A stretch of 64,000 nt of DNA from Echiichthys vipera. Its lineage: Eukaryota > Chordata > Actinopteri > Perciformes > Trachinidae. The stretch is taken from the NCBI GenBank assembly GCA_963691815.1, contig OY829645.1, positions 9,789,856 to 9,853,855 on the forward strand, read 5' to 3'. Positions 1 to 10,273 of this stretch are shown here, one piece after another. Below the pieces are notes generated by a model that saw only the letters and a list, made by a program, of their open reading frames with translations, made no database searches and was not told where the DNA came from. Each line of letters begins with the position of its first letter. Positions within the stretch are counted from its first letter, which is position 1. Made by a program: the position numbers and the translations under genes.

Positions 1-250
1 GATAATTTGTTAAGGTCAACTGTAGAAAAGCAGTCCAAGAATACAGTATATCAGGTCTTACAGTTGTTTCTAAGGTTCCTGGGTTTGAAGAAAATTTGGT
101 GCCAAGCGAGTTGATTTTGTCTCTAATAGTTATACTTTGATCATTAAAGAAGGTCATGAAGTCGTTACTACAGAGGGTTTTAGGAATACAAGGCTCAATA
201 GAGCTGTGGCTCTCTGTCAGCCTGGCTACAGTGCTGAAAAGAAAAATAGG
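1..250 (-). pseudogene. LINE ORF2 fragment, endonuclease-RT linker region
   Basis: Read on the minus strand, about 1-180 gives an open stretch containing NDFMTFFNDQ and RDKINSLGTKFSSNPG, which resembles the linker between endonuclease and reverse transcriptase in L2-type fish LINEs. The match fades toward 250. It has no start, catalytic motif or 3' tail and runs off the window edge. The clade call is by resemblance only. Confidence 0.5.
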
Positions 251-254
251 ATTG

Positions 255-506
255 TGGCACAGTGATGGCCCCTCTTCTCTTCACCCTGTACACCTCAGTA
301 CACCTCAGACTTCTGCTACAAATCGGAGCTGTGTCACATACAGAAGAACACCAATGACACAGCCATCATGGGATGTATTAGGGGTGACAGAGAGGAGGAG
401 TATCGGAGTCTGGTGTGGGCCTTTGCTCTCTGGTGGAAGAAGGAGCAGGTAATTTATTTTGGGAGGTCAAGACCCAGGCCACGACCAGTCCTGCTAGAGC
501 AGACCT
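255..506 (+). pseudogene. LINE reverse transcriptase fragment, Rex-like
   Basis: The plus strand reads, across a frame change, as a palm-domain piece: a TVMAPLLFTLYTS block (the usual PQG..SP.LF position) followed by YTNDTAIMGCIR, which sits where the active-site ADDTA block would be. The first aspartate position is Asn, so the metal site is lost. The hAT fragment starting near 507 cuts it off. Confidence 0.5.
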
Positions 507-990
507 TGGCGTTGTACGGCCCGCGGGCCACATCCGGCCCTTTGGTTGACTTTGACCGGCCCGTGTAAGGTTAATTGGAAATTACAAAATAAACATATTG
601 TCTTATTTTACCTCATGCATGGACTGAAGCTGCGTTGCTTTTATTTTGAAGTTGTTTTTTATTCACGTACATGATGACGCAATACGTATATCAAGACGTG
701 CACATGCGCATGATTGGATCATTGTCGCTAGCAAGTCACAATACGACTTTAGCCCTCAGAAATGTCCGCTGCTAAAAAAAGAAAGGTAGATGCCGAATGC
801 AGGGTTTTCAACAAAAACTGGACTGCTAAGTATTTATTTACTGAAGTCGGAGGTAAAGCCGTGTGTTTAGTTTGCGGGGAGCAGATCGCCGTGTTTAAGG
901 ACTACAATTACGAGACGAAACACGTGGAGAAATACAAGAACGTGACCGATGCTGAGAGGACGCGGACATCGGAAGCTTTGCTAGCTTGTG
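507..990 (+). mobile_element. hAT transposon 5' fragment with BED-finger transposase start
   Basis: The GC-rich start (GCCCGCGGGCCACATCCGGC) resembles the end of the intact hAT at 6137-10265. The reading frame from 762 begins MSAAKKRKVDAECRVF and continues to a BED-type zinc finger with CLVC near residue 38. The finger lost about four residues including one His: DYN joins directly to YETKH where the other copy has an intact RRHYETHH. Coding similarity stops near residue 75, where an unrelated repeat begins at about 993. Only the 5' end survives, with no 3' terminal repeat, so it could not transpose. Confidence 0.72.
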
Positions 991-992
991 TT

Positions 993-1245
993 CTCCCCAT
1001 GTCTGCGTGGGTTTTCTCCAGGTTCTCCGGCTTTCTCCCACAGTCCAAAGACATGCACGTTAGGTTACTTGAGGAATCTAAATTGCCTGTAGGTATGAAT
1101 GTGAGTGTGAATGTTTGTCCTTCTCTGTTTAGACTGGCGTCCTGTCCAGAGTGTATCCCGCCTTACAGCCGATGTCAGCTGGGATCGGCTCCCCGCGACC
1201 CCGATAGAGACAAGTGGTTGAAGATGGATGGATGGACAAATGCGA
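993..1245 (+). repeat. Dispersed repeat, LINE 3'-tail-like, ending in (ATGG)n
   Basis: The segment with TCCCACAGTCCAAAGACATG, an ATGTGAGTGTGAATG block, and an end of GGTTGAAGATGGATGGATGG is a layout common in fish genomes for LINE-derived 3' ends. It abuts the broken hAT frame and probably truncated it. No coding sequence is seen in it. Confidence 0.5.
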
Positions 1246-1793
1246 CTGTCTCCAATATTGGAGGGTACACGCCCCCCGGTTCCTACGCCCTTACTCAGGA
1301 CACTTTAATCCTAAACGAGGATATTGCCTATGGCCCAGATCAGTCAGAGTGGGTTTAGGGAGAGGGGCGGTAATTGTTTTCAATGGCAGTGAAGCATTTT
1401 GCATTGCTGAGGGCCTTATGGTTGTGCCTTGGATTTTTGCAGGAGAACCCTGAATGCCTCAAGTCAAAAAAAAACGTCAACTCAGTACAAATATACGGAG
1501 GCACCCTAGTGTCAGTTGAGAAAAAAAAGTGTGTAAACTTCACAGTTTGCAAGTCTGTGTCCACAGTTTATACTGTACTTAATCTGTGTCTTTAGATTTG
1601 CAAACTACATGCACAGGTTTGTAAACTGCGCCCAACGATTTGGCACTCCATACCATTCTTCTACACTGCAGCGAATGGAGAGGGTCGGACTTAGCTCGAG
1701 TAGGGATATAAGCTTTTTACAATTCGGCATTTTGAACAAAACCAATTACAGTATAACTACCAACAGTCATACCCCTTAGGACCTTACCGGTGT
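1246..1793. other. No recognisable gene
   Basis: Short open frames on both strands here (up to 79 codons) overlap each other, show no known motif, and are interrupted by A-rich runs. I see no repeat ends. The stretch ends at the ERV target duplication. Confidence 0.5.
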
Positions 1794-1797
1794 GTTG
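1794..1797. other. ERV target-site duplication, left copy (GTTG)
   Basis: GTTG directly precedes the left LTR and is repeated at 14906-14909 directly after the right LTR. Four-base duplications are usual for gammaretrovirus-type integrases. Confidence 0.85.
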
Positions 1798-2232
1798 TGT
1801 TGTGGAAATAGATTCTTCAATAAAGATCAACAAACAGGATCAGCTTTTTCTCCGTGGTTTATTTTGCCAAAGCATTTTCCTCTGCAGACAAAAATACGTT
1901 CATCCCTGCATCCTCACAAAGTTAGAGTCTAGTAGGAATGACAATGTGCCAAATCTCGCACAGTCTTTTAGGGAGAGGGACAGGACGCGAATAGCCTTGG
2001 TCGGGTGACGTCTTTAGACCAAACAAAAACATGCCTTAGACATTACAATTCTGAACCTCTCTCCTCACAAGGTCTGTAACACAGGGTACAGATGCACAAA
2101 TATGCCAATATATCATCATGAGTTTGTTATTTGCATTATCCATTAAAAAGGTGAGACAGAGGAGACACTGAACTGTGTCTGACCTGACAAAACTATGATT
2201 ATGAATTACAAATATCCAAAATTCCCACAACA
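1798..2232 (-). repeat. ERV 3' LTR
   Basis: 435 bp. On the minus strand it begins TGTTGTGGGAATTTTGG and ends in ACAACA, the TG...CA form of retroviral LTRs. An AATAAA polyadenylation signal lies on the minus strand at 1858-1863, and a TATAT element lies further upstream near 2105. It differs from the right LTR at about five single bases. Confidence 0.9.
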
Positions 2233-2243
2233 GTCCCCCCTTT
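2233..2243 (-). promoter_or_regulatory. ERV polypurine tract
   Basis: The minus strand reads AAAGGGGGGAC immediately before the TG of the 3' LTR. This is the expected place and composition for the plus-strand DNA primer of a retrovirus. Confidence 0.8.
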
Positions 2244-2996
2244 GAACATTTTATGTTCACTACAAAAGGAAATTTGTAATTTATCTACATTTCAATTTTT
2301 AGCAATTTTTTAAATAGCATGCATCAGAAAAAGCATTTTATATTATAGATGAATAAAGGTAATTTGGGTAAAAACAGTGATTAGAATATTCACAAAGGTA
2401 ATTAGCATGTAATAAATGAGTGAGGGGGAAAGGGACAAACGATGAATAGCATAATACAGATAAACCCCTTTCTTTCTTTCCCTACCAAAGGCCAGAAATT
2501 GACCTGATGGCTTGAAACATCCACCCTGAAGGGGAAAAATGATAAAATATGATTAAAAAGAAGGTGCGGATACAGCATACATGTATTTAGGCCAAACTTC
2601 CAACCACAGGGCCCCCACTCACCGTCACCGCTCAGCAACTTTCTAATTTCTACAGCCCCCTTGACAAAGTTGTCACTCTTCACCGGGTTGAGATGAAGGA
2701 TATCTAAACAATCCCCCCCCCCCCCCCCCCCCCTTTGTAGCTGTCTGGTCAAGCTGTAGAGGGTAAAGGAGCTAAGGTCGGACAGGCAAGCAGGCAGACC
2801 TGAGTGAGACAGTTTGTACACAATTACATGTCATGTTTGCACAAAAGGGTGAGAATTTTATTGTTGTCATCATGCATGTGGTTGTAGTGTAATCACACTA
2901 TCACATTTTGTGTTTACATCAGTTTGATTTAATATCTGAATCCAAAAACGGTGGTACCCACAGATCTTCATCTGGGGTCATGGTGGTTCATGGGTA
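2244..2996 (-). other. ERV sequence between env and 3' LTR, with C21 tract
   Basis: No clear protein is visible. A minus-strand frame of 139 codons (2402-2821) crosses a run of 21 C at 2713-2733, read as poly-Gly on the minus strand, and resembles nothing I know. I treat it as 3' untranslated or degraded env sequence. Confidence 0.4.
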
Positions 2997-3410
2997 CTAC
3001 CCCGTGGCGGAGCTCACTAAGGAAACCACGAGAGCTCTGCAGCAAGACAGCACGCAACAAATGACCGACAACATTACCACCACCACGATCAACACAGGGA
3101 GTAGTAATCTGACAGCGGTGGATTTTCCATCCCCCCATTGTGAGCCAGGACCAAGGTCCCAGCCGTCATGGGCTTCTGAGTTTTGCTTTTCTCTCAACAG
3201 TTCATTCAAGTGGGCGACAACATGAGTCAAATTGTCACCTAATGCAAGCACATGGGTGCAGCATTTTGTCCCGATAATGTGGCACACACCCCCTTGAGAG
3301 GCCAGGCTGTGGGTGTGTGTGAGGTTCAGTCTGCCCAGGTAAGGGCCCGCATTCTTGCACTCAGGGTTGGTGTAGGCAGCGTTCCATGCGCTATTGCACG
3401 TGGCGCTCAC
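2997..3410 (-). pseudogene. env: ERV env, transmembrane subunit remnant
   Basis: A 137-codon minus-strand frame contains CHIIGTKCC, the C-x6-CC motif that in gamma-type Env proteins forms the labile disulfide with the surface subunit. An asparagine-glycosylation site (NLTH) follows, then a hydrophobic membrane span rich in Leu/Val (about residues 102-125) with Cys at its inner end, and a short tail. The family role is membrane fusion. The surface subunit upstream is broken and no intact cleavage site or fusion peptide is seen, so no whole Env could be made. Confidence 0.75.
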
Positions 3411-3677
3411 TGTCTAGTTTCAAAAGGAATTGCCTAGATTTTGGTCAAGTGATGTCCGGCACGTTCTTACAAAGCACACAGCTCCTCGTTGCCATGTGGG
3501 GTTTGTCGTCATCACTGAATGATGCAACTGACTCAGTGTAGTTGTGACGTTTCTGAATCTGTCTGTCGATCCCTCGTAGTTTACGGCACTGATGTTCAGA
3601 ACCCCCAACCAGGGAGCGAGGCCGCAGGCAGTGCCATGCCCACACCGTGAGGATGTTGGGCACAGGCATAACAACTG
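3411..3677 (-). pseudogene. Degraded ERV env surface region
   Basis: By position between integrase and the transmembrane subunit, this should encode the surface subunit. Overlapping minus-strand frames of 84 and 78 codons are Cys-rich but shifted relative to each other, with an in-frame stop before the transmembrane frame. Only position supports the call. The region is much shorter than a normal surface subunit, so most of it is deleted. Confidence 0.35.
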
Positions 3678-5108
3678 TCATTCGTCATCAGCCTGGCGGT
3701 TAGAGCCACAGCTTGTTACCAGGCATTCTGCTCCGGTCGGGTGACCAGGGTGATGTCCACGATGTGTAGTTCCTGTCCGTTTCGTTCTGTGAGGTCGGCG
3801 TAGGACTTGTTCAGCAGACGGGGTAGTAGATGTTGAGATGGCAACAGGTCCAGGTGGCGTCTCAACCCCCCCTGGAGTGGCTGGCCTTGGAAGATCGATG
3901 CCATCTGGTTCCCTCGGATCTGTCTGTGCGAGGGCGTCGTCTGATGGCTCCGTGACTCTTTTGCAGTGGCAGGCGTGGATCCAGGTGGCCCTCTCTGTGT
4001 CCTTTACTGCGGCTTCTTTGATGAGCAGCACCTGGTAGGGCCCGTTCCACCTTCTTGATCGCCAAGATTTCCTTCTCAGATCTTGGACCGCTACCCAGTG
4101 ACCTGGATCCAGCTATTCACCTGCTTGTGAATATCAGAGAGAACAGAGGTTAGATGTGTACAATATCGCAGCATCTCATCTTCACAACACCCTATCTCAG
4201 GGAATTGTCTTTGCTCAGACCCAATCTCAGTTTGCAAAGGCCGACCTAACAGGATTTCAAACGGGCTGAGATTATTTCTGGACCTGATTCTCCCCCTCAT
4301 GTACATCAACACAATGGGGAGGGCCTTTGTCCAGGGCAGTTTTGTTTCCTTACAGCTTTTAGCTAGTTGGTTCTTTAGGGTCCCATTTTCTAGCTGCAAT
4401 GCCGCCTCAGGTCAAAACCGAGGTACTGACTGATGTTATTAAGTGCAGCGTTTACAAAAGGGGTCCCATTGTCGCTTGATATTCGTAATGGGACTCCCCA
4501 TCTGGGAAGTATCTGTGTTAGTAAGGCTTTTGCCACTGTTGACGCATCTTGCTTTGAAGTGGGAAAAGCCTCTACATACTTTGAGAACCTGTCGACCATG
4601 ACGAGGCAAAATTCCTTTCCTTCACTTGTTGTTAGTTCTATGAAGTCCATTTGTAAGTGATCAAAAGGTCTCGCTGCTGGGGGATGGGCGCTCTGTAGGA
4701 CCCCAATGCCTCTGCCTGCATTGTTTGTTGCAGAGATCACAAATTTTTTGTATAGTGAGAAACCCTTTTGTGAACCAATTTCTTTAAATATCACGTGTCA
4801 TCCAATGTCTTTGGATATCACGTGTCATCCCCCCTTTTGACGCGTGGTCTCGACCATGCGTCAATTTAGCGTAATGGTGAAACAAATAATCCGGCAAACA
4901 GGGCTTGTCATTAGGCCCATTCCAAATGTTTTGTTTCATCATACTGCCAGCGTGCTTCCACGCCCATTTCTCTTTTGGTGTGGCTCTGTTCTGCAGCTCT
5001 TTTAAGTCTGCGTAGGGTGTTACAGCAAGCTGTGTTATCAACGGTTGTTTAGCTGCGACCTTGGTTGCAGCATCAGCACGGGCATTTCCTAGTGAGACAT
5101 AGTCTGTT
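3678..5108 (-). pseudogene. pol: ERV pol, integrase
   Basis: The central catalytic domain is in the 4390-4794 frame: DFIELTTSEGKEFCLVMVDR with the first Asp and ISSDNGTPF with the second. The frame then shifts to 4091-4399, which carries KLPWTKALPIVLMYMR and NLSPFEILLGRP. The C-terminal SH3-like piece (WNGPYQVLL and TWIHACHCKR) is split across two frames near 4030-4060. An N-terminal zinc-binding piece probably lies at 4800-5000. Several frameshifts exclude a working enzyme. The protein would have joined viral DNA to the host chromosome. Confidence 0.8.
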
Positions 5109-5831
5109 TTATGTGTATGTTCTTCTATTACATATGGCGATGTGATGTGGCAACAGCAAAGCATCAAGGAGGGAAGCGACCAAGTTGTGATAGGCGATGG
5201 GTTTGCCAATTGCAGTGAGAAAATCTCGATCTGCCCAAATTTGTCCAAACGAGTGGCAAACCCCCCATGCATATCTGCTATCTGTGGAAATAGTGACAGT
5301 CTTACCTCGAGTCAATTTGCATGCTTCAGTCATTGCCACAAGCTCAGCGGCTTGTGCTGAATAGTTAGACAGGAGAAGGTCTGCCAAAAGTGTTATGTGT
5401 ATGGTGACTGCAAAACCTGATTGGTTAAGGCCTGTTCCCGGGTCCCTTGATGCTGAGCCGCCCACAAAAAGCTCCATGTCGGGCTTGGTGAGTGGTGTTT
5501 CGCGAAGATCAGGTCTGGGGGAACAGATTTCATTAATAATAGCCACACAGTCATGGGGCTTCTGTTTCTCAGAAGTAGGGAGCAACGTGGCAGTATTGAG
5601 TACAGTGCAGCGCTGTACAGTGATATTGGGCAGTTCGAGCAGAATGGTGTTGTATTTTAACCATCTTGCGGAGGACCGATATTTTGAGGTTTTTTCCTCT
5701 AACAAAATCATTAAGACTGCATGTGGGACTAACAAGGTTAGTGGAGAGTAACCGACAATGTCGCGAGAAGCTATGACTGCCTTCTCCGCAGCTGCCACAG
5801 CTCTAAGGCAGGCTAGGAGTCCGGCTGCCAT
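5109..5831 (-). pseudogene. pol: ERV pol, RNase H domain
   Basis: A 240-codon minus-strand frame. The RNase H fold is seen as ELFVGGSASRDPG (first catalytic block), AQAAELVAMTEA (with the catalytic Glu) and ISTDSRYAWGV (with the second Asp), spaced as in murine-type viruses. The first block reads VGG where the family has a DG, so the first catalytic Asp is Gly, which a single A-to-G change explains. The frame drifts out of phase near 5140. The domain would degrade the RNA strand during reverse transcription. Confidence 0.8.
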
Positions 5832-6136
5832 AGGGTCTAGTTAGGATGAGAAGTATGCAACCGTTTTTTTTGGTTTGTTTTTTTTGCACCCCGTAATCCT
5901 GCAGTAAGACGGAGTTCATGTAGTGTCCCTTTTTATCAACGGTTTGTGTAAATGGCCGGTTGCAATCTGGGAGGCCCAAAGTGGGTGGTGTCTGTAGAGC
6001 TAGCTTTAGATCGTGGAATGTTTTTTCTGCATCGGGCGTCCAAGCGACTTTGTCCCATGCTGCTAGACCCTGACCATGAGCAATGGCTGCCAAAGGTGCC
6101 TCGATGCTTGCATAGTCAGGGATCCACTGTCTACAG
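5803..6136 (-). pseudogene. pol: ERV pol, RT thumb/connection, left of the hAT insertion
   Basis: The frame reads WIPDYASIEAPL up to the hAT boundary, then WTPDAEKTFHDLKLAL and a PPTLGLPD block, matching the RT connection of gamma-type Pol. It is the direct continuation of the RT at 10274-11060; the hAT at 6137-10265 with its 8-bp duplication lies between. A poly-A/T expansion near 5870-5890 shifts the frame before the RNase H. Confidence 0.8.
6129..6136. other. hAT target-site duplication, left copy (GTCTACAG)
   Basis: The 8 bases GTCTACAG end at the hAT left terminus and are repeated exactly at 10266-10273. Eight-base duplications are diagnostic of hAT transposases. Confidence 0.92.
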
Positions 6137-6580
6137 CAGGGGTGTCAAACATACGGCCCGTGGGCCGGAACCGGCCCGCAAGGAGGTTCGATCAGGCCCG
6201 CAGGATAATTTGAAAGTGGAAAAAATGCATAAAAGATATGGATTTAATTTTTTTAATTAAATGCAATTCATGATCATCATTCTCGCGGCCCAACGTTCGA
6301 TGCGGCGTCTACTCTTTATATGTCTATGCTGTTCTCTACCTGCCCGCTAAACCCTCATTAGCAAAAATGCCGTTATCAAACAATAGAAAAGTGGATAAAG
6401 AGTGTAGAATTTTCCAAGAAAAATGGACCATGTCATATTTATTTACGGAAACGCAGGGTAAACCTCTGTGCTTGGTGTGTTTGCAACAAGTTTCAGTATG
6501 TAAGGAATATAATATTCGGCGCCACTACGAGACTCACCACAGCGCAAAATATGACAGCTTACAAGGACAATTGAGAACAG

Positions 6581-8237
6581 GGGTCCGTTTCACAAAGCAG
6601 GTTCAAAAAACTCTGAGTTTAACCCTGAACTCTGAGTTGATCTACTCTGAGATAGGAAACTCTGAGTTTTCGGTTCCAGAACAGAATATTTGCGTCAGGT
6701 TGATCAACTCAGAGTAGTTTGACCTGGAGTTAAGCGCGTGCACCACAAGTAAAAAAAGACAGCATCAATGGAGCCCTGATTCGCCGAGTCACCATGGCAA
6801 CGGGGAAGCGGAGCGCTACACTACAACTGGAAATGGAAATATTAATGCGCTCATACGGAGAGTTTGAGCAGGTTTACACCGCTGCAGCAGCAAAAGAGAG
6901 GGAGACGGTGTGGGAGAACATTGCTGCTCGGGTCAGTGCATAAGTTTAAATCTAGTCCTGTTGCAATCACAGTAATATCACAGGGGGAACTGCATGAGTG
7001 GGAGCCTATTAATTTATTTCATTTAAGTGCAACCCCGCGGGGGAGAAGCGCAGCTTAAGATGAAACATAAAAACATTTTTCAAACAGGTAAAACCTCAGC
7101 ACAGTCTCATGGTGACGCCTCATTTTGAGCATGTTTTACATCGTAAAGTAAATATTACCGTAAGTGGCTGTTTTTTTATACATCATATAAATGTTGTATG
7201 AAAAACTCCCATTTGCAAAAAAAACGCAGCGCAACACACAATATCTGCTGTGATATGAGAGCATGACTGGTTGTTAATGTTGGAAATGTATGGAGGGATG
7301 ACATGGACTGTGACATGAAACGGTGTTGTGCCGTATTCAGCCCCCTCGCATTATAGGTGATATTCTGGATCAGAAGGCTATATAGGAGTAGTTTATATAC
7401 CGGTAACCCAATTAAAAGCACACACTTTTGAACCTATGAATTGCAAGAAAAGCTGGAATCATATTTAGGAAACGCTAAGTCAAATACATTCAACTTGCTC
7501 AAAAGATCCATTTCATTCATTTTGTAATTATGGCTGCAGTATATTAAGGACGTCTATGCGCGGTCTGATAATCATCTCCCGACGAATATTTAATTCTCTT
7601 TGCGGTAATGCGTCAGCTTCATCCACGGGATCGTTATCAAAAGGACTCAAAAAAAACGCAGCGCAACACAGAATATCTGCTGTGATTTGAAACGGTACCG
7701 CTCAAAAAGAGAATTGCCTGGAAATGCAAGCACATCTATAATCAATAGTTTGATAATCATCTCCCGACGAATATTGAATTCTCTGCGCAGTAATTCTGCA
7801 CCTTCATCCACGGGATCGTTAATCAAAAGGACACGCCATGGTAGTGAAATAGTTGCGACCTAATATAACTTCTAATGTCTGATTTTTGCAATGATTTTCT
7901 GAAAAAACAGACGGAACTATACTTCGCCAAAACTCGCCCGCTGACTGAATGAATGAGGAAATCAAACACCGTGTGTGGCTGAAAGAGGGCGGAGACAGAG
8001 AGAAACTCAAGTTTTTCTGAGAAAAACCTGGTCCCGACCAGGTTAGTTTCAGAGAGCATGTTACCATAGTAACTGACCGAGAGGTTAAGTTACCTCTCTT
8101 TGTGAAACAGGCTAGAGTTACCCCTCTCTCTCTGGTTTGAGTTCCCTCCCTTTGTGAAACGGAAAACTCAGAGTTTCCCTCATTTCAGGGTTAACAGACT
8201 CAGAGTTTTCACTAAACCTGCTTTGTGAAACAGGCCC
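6581..8237 (+). mobile_element. PIF-Harbinger non-autonomous element, copy 1
   Basis: 1657 bp, inserted in the hAT transposase. Ends are near-perfect inverted repeats (GGGTCCGTTTCACAAAGCAG on the left), with a CAG duplication at 6578-6580 and 8238-8240. Near each end, motifs such as AACTCTGAGTT and CTCAGAGTTTTC recur in both orientations. It contains a short Myb/SANT-like frame but no transposase. An internal block containing ATCATCTCCCGACGAATATT is duplicated (about 7570-7650 and 7750-7830). Harbinger elements of this type are known to use a CWG target. Confidence 0.88.
6794..6943 (+). pseudogene. Myb/SANT-like DNA-binding protein fragment of Harbinger copy 1
   Basis: A 49-codon frame: MATGKRSATLQLEMEILMRS, then YGEFEQVYTAAAAK and RETVWENIAARVSA, then TAA. 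It resembles the first helices of the Myb/SANT-like protein that partners the Harbinger transposase. It ends where a GTCAGT could act as a splice donor, but no downstream exon is visible. The same frame recurs at 52534-52683. Confidence 0.55.
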
Positions 8238-10265
8238 CAGATAAGGTCAACGAATTTCTGGCGGGTCTGAGGAAACAGCAGTCAACTTTCACCCGGAGCC
8301 GAGAAGTCAGTGAAGCTGCGGTAAAAGCCAGCTACCTAATTGCGAATGAAATAGCATTAGCATCAAAGCCGTATTCCGACGGTGACTTTGTTAAAAGATG
8401 CATGATGAAGGCGTCTGAACTCGTATGTCCCGAGAAGCGACAAGCTTTTGCCAATATTAGCCTGACGAGGAACATTATAGCAGAGAGGATTTCGGAACTA
8501 TCGGCAGATTTAGACAGCCAATTGAAACAGAGAGTCAGGTAATTTATTGCATTTTCCGTTGCAATTGACGAGAGCACTGACATCACGGACGTGGCTCAAC
8601 TGGCGATATTTATTCGTGGAGTTGATGAGACATTGACTGTTACTGAAGAGTTTGTTGAGTTGGTGCCTATGATGGACACAACAACAGCCGAGGACATTTT
8701 CGGGTCTGTCGTTGCTGCAATGGACAGAGTTGGAGTGGACTGGTCCCGCGCTGTCAGCATGGCTACAGACGGCACACCATCCATGATCGGAAAGAAAGCA
8801 GGTGTCGTGACAAAGTTCAGAGAGAAAGTACAAGCCCTTAATTGAGGAGATCGTTTCTGGACATTTCACTGTATTTTGCACCAGGAGGCATTGTGTTGTA
8901 AGTCCTTGAAAATGGACCACGTCATGGGGGTGGTTGTTCGCACTGTAAATTTCATCCGAGCCAGAGGGCTAAACCATCGTCAGTTTGAAACCCTTCTTAG
9001 CGACAGCAACATTACACACAGCCTGCCATACCACAGTGAAGTGAGATGGTTAAGCCGAGGCGCTGTGCTGATGCATTTCTTTGATCTACGAGAGGAAATC
9101 AGACAGTTCATGGAGAAAAAAGGAAAACCGGTGTCGGAATTACAATCCCAGGAATGGCTACAGGACCTTGCATTTTTGGTTGATATTACTGAACACTTGA
9201 ACAGTCTGAACAAAATGTTGCAAGGCCGCAAAAAAGTTGTCACACAGTTTTCTGACAAAATACATGCATTCAAGTTGAAGCTGGCTTTGTGGGAGACGCA
9301 ACTGGCAAGTGGCGACCTTGCTCATTTCCCCTGTCTGAGAGATGTGCGTGTGACCACACCTGATGCGGACGTGAAACGGTACAAAGACAAGATTGCAGGA
9401 TTACTGTGGGAGTTTAAGAAACGATTTCAGGTATTGGGTGAACTTGAGACAGAATTTTCAGTTTTTCGCTCACCTTTCACAGTTAAAGCTTCTGATCTGC
9501 CGGTCGACATCCAGCTAGAGATAATTGATTTGCAATGTGACGCAGATTTGAAGGGCAAATTTGCCTCCGTAGGTCTGGACACATTTTATCAGTATCTACT
9601 ACCAGGGTACCCCAAATTAACAGCCCTGGCTGCTAAAATTTTGTGCATGTTTGGGACAACCTACCTTTGTGAACAAATTTTCTCAATAATGAATATCAAT
9701 AAAACAAAAATGCGTTCAAGGCTCACACACAAGCACTTAAATGACATTCTGAAAGTGACAGCTAGTCAGGACATGACACCTGATGTTGATGCACTTGTGC
9801 TGGCCAAAAGATGCCAAGTTTCAGGAACAAAAACAAGTCCAGACTAGACTAACGTCTTTAAAATGCTGCCTTGCATTTTCAATTTGCAGATACTGTTTCC
9901 ATTAAAAGAATACAGCTCTGTGAAAATGAATACTTACTGTGGTGATTTTAAACAATGTGCAATGTAATGTTAGTCTTTCTTTATAAGTCTCATGTAATCG
10001 TAAAGTTCATTACTATAATTTTCAACACCAGTTACTTAAAGTTTGTGCAATTTTGTGAAATGTTTTGTAAAGGTGTTGTTCAATAAATTTTAAGTTAAAT
10101 TTCAAATTTCACAATGTCCTTGTGGTTCTTTACACCAAAACAAAGGGAAGACATGATATTTTGGTTATTTATAGCTAAGTATGCTATAATTTTAATGGTC
10201 CGGCCCACGAGGTCTACCTAGGGGTCATATGTGGCCTGCGATGTGAAATGAGTTTGACACCCCTG

Positions 10266-10273
10266 GTCTACAG
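10266..10273. other. hAT target-site duplication, right copy (GTCTACAG)
   Basis: Exact repeat of 6129-6136, directly after the right terminus ending CACCCCTG. Confidence 0.92.

Larger units (their letters stand above)
6367..9847 (+). pseudogene. hAT transposase (BED-finger type), broken by a Harbinger and two stops
   Basis: Starts at 6367 (MPLSNNRKVDKECRIF), with a BED finger at residues 36-60 (CLVC...RRHYETHH). Codons pass 6580, are interrupted by the Harbinger at 6581-8237, and resume in the same frame at 8240 (DKVNEFLAGLRKQQ). The RNase H-like core shows AIDESTDITD (catalytic Asp), SMATDGTPSMIGKKAG (second Asp) and SEVRWLSRGAVLMHFFDLRE (RW motif). The C-terminal dimerisation region is FGTTYLCEQIFSIMN. 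Two in-frame stops are visible, TAA at 8540-8542 and TGA at 8843-8845; from 8240 to the end there are no other frame breaks. The layout matches the hAT group related to vertebrate GTF2IRD2-like proteins. No function is possible as it stands. Confidence 0.88.
6137..10265 (+). mobile_element. hAT transposon inserted in ERV pol, with nested Harbinger
   Basis: The ends are perfect 14-bp inverted repeats: CAGGGGTGTCAAAC on the left and its complement on the right, flanked by the exact 8-bp duplication GTCTACAG. Subterminal sequence is GC-rich (CGGCCCGTGGGCC). It is 4129 bp long, of which 1657 bp is the nested Harbinger. The transposase runs 6367-9847. Both ends look intact, so it may still be mobilised by a working transposase supplied elsewhere. 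Confidence 0.93.

Noticed and set aside
2402..2821. 139-codon frame as an accessory ERV gene
   Set aside because: It crosses a 21-C homopolymer and resembles nothing; likely a chance frame in 3' ERV sequence.
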